From contig JACBWW010000004.1 in the NCBI GenBank assembly GCA_020086605.1, positions 44,389,676 through 44,453,675 of the forward strand: a stretch of DNA of 64,000 bases, given 5' to 3'. The first letter of the stretch is position 1; the number at the start of each line of letters is the position of its first letter. The notes under the pieces were generated by a model that made no database searches, was not told the origin of the DNA, and saw only the letters and a list, made by a program, of their open reading frames with translations. A program made the position numbers and the translations under genes. The stretch is from Lanius collurio. Taxonomy: Eukaryota > Chordata > Aves > Passeriformes > Laniidae. Shown one piece after another: positions 59,886 to 64,000 of the stretch.

Positions 59886-61004
59886 GTAGGGGCATTTAAT
59901 TTAGAATTCTAGTTTCATTTAAAATTCAGCTTGACTAGAGTGGTAATGCAGAAAAGGCCCAAAATCTATTCTGGGAACTTGTGGAGTCAGGGATTTTCTA
60001 GATACACAGTCAAGAAAAAACCTTAGCCTCACATCAGCAAGGATCCCCAGCCAGGGTGAAACAAGCTGTCTATTCCATTAACAGGAATGGGCAACCAATC
60101 TTGGGCATTCTGCACTCCAGCAACATAACCTGAGTGAAATTGTAACTAATCTGGAATCAGAATTAATTTGCTTGAGGTGTTGGGCTCCTACAGAATGCTG
60201 TTTGCACTTTCAGGCCTGAGCCTGTGTCTTTGCATGAAGCTATAAAGAGGTACTGGCTCACTAGGAACAGTGCCTGGCTCAGATGTGTGCTCCATCCAGC
60301 ACCAGGATAATGCCTGAGAATTTGAAGATGTCTTTCAAGTGGCAGTGACCTCAGAGTCCTCCCCAGTGATTCCTGCTGGGTCTGAGAGGAGTGAGTCAGT
60401 CATGTCCTTCCCTCCTTTCCCAAGGGGACACAGCACCTGGACTCTGACAGCCTCTTAGAGATTCCACTTGAGTCTAACTTTTGTACTGGACTTGACAGGA
60501 AGGAAAAAATAGTACTGAACTCCAACAGCTTCTGTTGGGACTTGTTCTTTTGACCCTGAGGCAAGGTGACAGATGGTAAAATAAATTGCAGCTCCTGTAT
60601 GTGGTTTCCTGCCATCTCTAAAACACAGTTTATCAATGTGTGTGAACATTTTTTGCCTGTTTATTTCACAGTACCAGACTTCCTACACATGCAGACTGCA
60701 CTTTGCCCTTTGGGCTGTGATTATTTGTAGGTAAATCTCAACCAGTTGCAGAAGAACCTAGAGAAACAGTTAATTTTATTTCCAACTGATTGGGAATAAA
60801 GGAAAAACAGCGCAGCTGTAAATCAAATCCACATACTCTGATGGACAGAGGGTCATTGTTACACAGTAGATTCTGCAGTGGTTTTGTGGGACAGTTCTCT
60901 AAATTCCTTGAGTGTTTGTAAAGAGCTGTGATTTATATTCAGCCTTCGTGCCAGTCATAGTACTCAGAATTGCACGTGCTTTTATAGCAATAGTACAAGG
61001 AAGG

Positions 61005-61105
61005 AAGGTTGTCTATTTTATAGGTAGGGAAAATGAAACATAAGAAGGTGACCCTTTCAGCTAGTGAGGCAAACAAGAGCAGAAGCCAAAGTTCCAGAAT
61101 GTGGT
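61005..61105 (+). repeat. Possible ancient MIR/CORE-SINE relic
   Basis: The run TATTTTATAGGTAGGGAAAA, then TGAAACATAAGAAGGTGACC and CAGCTAGTGAGGCAAACAAG resembles the MIR segment with ATTTTACAGATGAGGAAACTGAGGC ... CAGCTAGTAAGTGGCAGAGC, in shortened form. The match is by eye and diverged. Confidence 0.4.
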
Positions 61106-63685
61106 GATCTATCCATGTGAATATACTTCCCTAAGCAGAAAATCAGACCATGGTGAGGAACCAAACAGAATCTCTGCAGCCTTATTAGGTGAACTAATTT
61201 CATTTCAGCAAGGCTGTAATTTTTTACAGATGACATAACATGATTAAGAAGTGTAATTTGAATGTCTGATGCTAAACTAAAACAGAGGACATGACGTTTC
61301 TGATCAGAAACTGTGCTGTATTTTTAAATAGTACTTGTATAGAAGTATGTGCTTCACAACAGTGGAAAGGTCAGAACTGCTTTTCACATCTTCTACATGT
61401 GCCAAAGTATCACAAGGTGAAATTCAGTTGTTATCACATTTGCTCTGCTATCTGCCAGATATGGAGAAAGGAACTTGTGGCTGAAACAATCTGAGCACTG
61501 TAAGTGCTGGCTTCACTGGGACAGATTATGTGTTGTCTCGTCTTTCAGAGCTGCTGCCATGTGCACTGGCCTATTCAGAGTGATGGATGCAGCCAGTGTG
61601 GGCTGCACACCTGTGTTGTAAAGCTATCAGATGATAGCTCCCTTAATTTGATAAGAAAATACTAATGCCTGACGAGGAACATGCAACCTTATCCCAGGTT
61701 CAAGGAGAGTAGTCTTATCAAGTAATCGCCAGGGCTCAGCTCAGGCAGTGAAAAGTGTCACCCCAATCAGGAAGTTCCTTGTTACAGCTCTTTCTTTGGC
61801 TTCAGTCATTCATCTTATAGAATAGACCTGAGTTAGTTCATCCAAATTTCCTTCCCCTTCCCTTTCTCCAAGGTCATAGCTATGAAGATGAAGGATGTTT
61901 CCTGCTGACATGTCACTCGGTGTTTAGGAAATGGGGATGCTATTCCTGGCCCTTCCTTTGGTCTAATGGATAACAAGTCCTTTCCCTACTCTTTGTCCTC
62001 ATGCTTTATGAATAAAACAGGATTAACTGCATATCATCTTTGCTTGTTTCTTATGAAAATTATTTGTTTCAAACCCTTAAAAAGTAATGTAATTTATATC
62101 TAGGCTAGGAGGGAGATAATCAGAAGTGAGCCATGGCTCATTTGTGATTTTTTAGTTGTTTGTGTTACAGTGTGTGTCCAGAAGATCCAGCTCAGATTAA
62201 TGCCTCTTGTCCAAAGCAGGCTGAGAGCATCTCAGTATAAATATTTTGTAATATGATTAGAGATTTAACAAAAATAGAGAAACCATTATTTGCATTCTGC
62301 ACAGGTGGTAAATGGTAATGATAGTATATGCCATGCTAATTTCTTCTGGGCAGTATCTCACTTTTAGTAGTCCCACCTCAAGTCTTGGTGGAGTAAATAA
62401 TACCAGAAAACAGACCTAATTGAGAAATAGTTTGCTCAAACATGGTTATGTCATTTGTATTAAACAGGATGTATGTTCTTGCATGTGAATCTTGAGCCCT
62501 TATAATGTGAAGGAAGATAGAGGTTTAAAGTTGTTAACAGTAGGTTTTCATCTTGTGACTGTTTTTATCAAATTTAAAAAAATGAAAGTTTTTATGCCTT
62601 GGAAGTAACTTGATTTTTAAAAACACATGTTACAAATTTAAAAATACAGAAACATCCAGGTGCTTAATTTTATTCAAGTGAGAAATTAAGACCAGTCTTG
62701 AAAATCTCAGTAGGCTCATCTTTGCATTGTTAGACATCTAAAATACCTTGACAAATTAGATCTAGACCTCATTATCAAACATATGTTACTTTGGCATTTC
62801 AGCGCTGTCAGGAGATCAAGGCATCCCTAATTGCCAAGAGTATGCAGGAAAAGGGGAAAAGGAAGGATAAAACAAAGTGGGAAAAGGTGGGTTAAGAAGT
62901 TTGGGCTAAAACTCCAGGTGGAGAAGAATTGTTTTCCAGCTATAGAGCAGAAACAGAGAATTGATATACAGTTGGTTCAGGGTCCTTGTGTTGTGCATGG
63001 AAGGGCTGGAAAAGGTATCTTCTCTTTCAGCTCATCAGTAGTTCCTGTGAAGAATGTGTTTCTGCTTAACCATGTGCAACAGGCTCATGGGTTTTTGAAG
63101 AAGGGACCACTGAGTTCATGTGGTCACTAAAGAGTGGAGTGTGAGTTTACTGTGGAAAAGCTTTGTCCAGTACACAGGCTTTTGGAGTAAAGGTACTGGT
63201 GTCTGGCTGGTGCTCTCAAATTGTAAATTTGATTTAGATACAGTCATTGATTATCATGTGTAAACTTTATGGAAGTGTCTCAAACCAGCCTTTTAATCTG
63301 CAGGTATAGTTTTCTCTCCTGGATATTTATAACCGAATTGTGTTGACATAAAGTTAATGAGACCGTTGTCTTTAAAGTATGAAAGACTTCGTTCCTTCTT
63401 GATTTTGCTTGCATCATTTGACACACAGATTTTTCACTCTTTTGAATGGAACTGAATTTAGCATCAGCAATAAGTATGCCCAGTCATCCTTTCAAAACAA
63501 ATCTGAACATCTTCGTACATGTTCAAAAATAGCAAAAACACAACTGTTTGTCCCTTGGACCTGCCCAAGTTTACACAGGCACTTCACCTCAAGGATAGGC
63601 CTGGTATACAATAGAGTATGTGGCAACTGAATCTGGGGTTCACACTAACCTGTTATATGCAGCAATGGTGTGGTTACTGTCATGG

Positions 63686-63703
63686 AAAAAAAAAAAAAAA
63701 AAA
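63686..63703 (+). repeat. Poly(A) tract, 18 A
   Basis: An uninterrupted run of 18 A after CTGTCATGG in intron 16. Confidence 0.8.
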
Positions 63704-64000
63704 CTTGTATCACAAATTATCATTTTGTTTTTCCAGAAAATGGGCTTTTTTTAATGGAACTGCATCCTTGTCACAGCAGGACTTTTCAGTTCTGCTAGCA
63801 CCTCCAGAACAGAGTGGAGGTGATTTTATTTGTTGACTCAAATTAATGTTTATAAGGAAAAAAGGGTCACCAAATCTTTTTGCCTGATGAAATCAAGCCA
63901 GTTTGTGTAGAAGGAACAGATGCTGCACTGCAGCCCCGTGATAAGTAATGTTTGCAGCCTGTGCACTAAGTGGAATTTAATGGTTTTTCTTTCTGGGGCG

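Larger units (their letters stand above)
59886..64000 (+). other. ABCC8: ABCC8 intron 16 (partial)
   Basis: At least 4.1 kb after exon 16. No sequence resembling the next conserved SUR1 block (AYASQKPWLLNATVEEN) is present, so the rest of NBD1 lies beyond 64000. A possible MIR-like SINE lies near 61005-61105 and an 18-A run at 63686-63703. Confidence 0.8.

Noticed and set aside
60672..60730. Candidate ABCC8 exon 17 after TTATTTCACAG
   Set aside because: Phase would fit (AG+T) but the peptide does not resemble the SUR1 sequence after Walker A and no clear continuation follows.

Overview
The window comes from a vertebrate, almost certainly a bird. Two coding genes are recognisable from spliced exons that read in frame across GT-AG introns: the 3' end of USH1C (harmonin, the third PDZ domain) and the 5' part of ABCC8 (SUR1, the sulfonylurea-receptor subunit of the KATP channel). 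Both lie on the + strand, in the tandem order known from other vertebrates. The bird call rests on the repeats: most recognisable copies are CR1 LINE fragments with the typical ATTCTGTGATTCT-like 3' end, and there are no Alu or L1 copies. The species cannot be fixed from sequence alone.

Layout: 1-1124 is USH1C intron. 1125-5762 holds five internal or penultimate USH1C exons, a terminal exon ending in codons for TFF and stop, and between them an alternative terminal exon (4886-4985) that matches the other known harmonin C-terminus in frame but stops early. About 5763-7000 is USH1C 3'UTR. About 7000-22085 is intergenic DNA with a 1.45 kb antisense CR1 copy (13842-15290), a probable solo LTR (about 16360-16727) and a short CR1 tail (18552-18801). 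A CpG island (about 22085-23450) covers the ABCC8 start. ABCC8 exons 1-16 then run from 22456 to 59885, and intron 16 continues to the end of the window. The exons carry 2216 coding bases: TMD0, the L0 linker, TMD1 and the start of NBD1 up to just past Walker A. The gene continues outside the window.

Exon lengths compared with the human gene as I remember it (148, 142, 122, 167, 243, 189, 165, 156, 135, 163, 41, 146, 106, 111, 76 and 106 bases) support the model: residue numbering stays identical to human through exon 13, and exon 14 is two codons shorter. Functionally, harmonin is a scaffold of hair-cell and microvillar tip links, while SUR1 with Kir6.2 couples ATP/ADP to membrane potential in beta cells and neurons. 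They are neighbours but not a functional unit.

I found no previously undescribed system. The best leads are local: an ABCC8 intron of only 90 bases that is open in frame, the shortened alternative harmonin tail, tandem splice donors, a shifted N-glycosylation sequon, and a few unexplained coding-like stretches.
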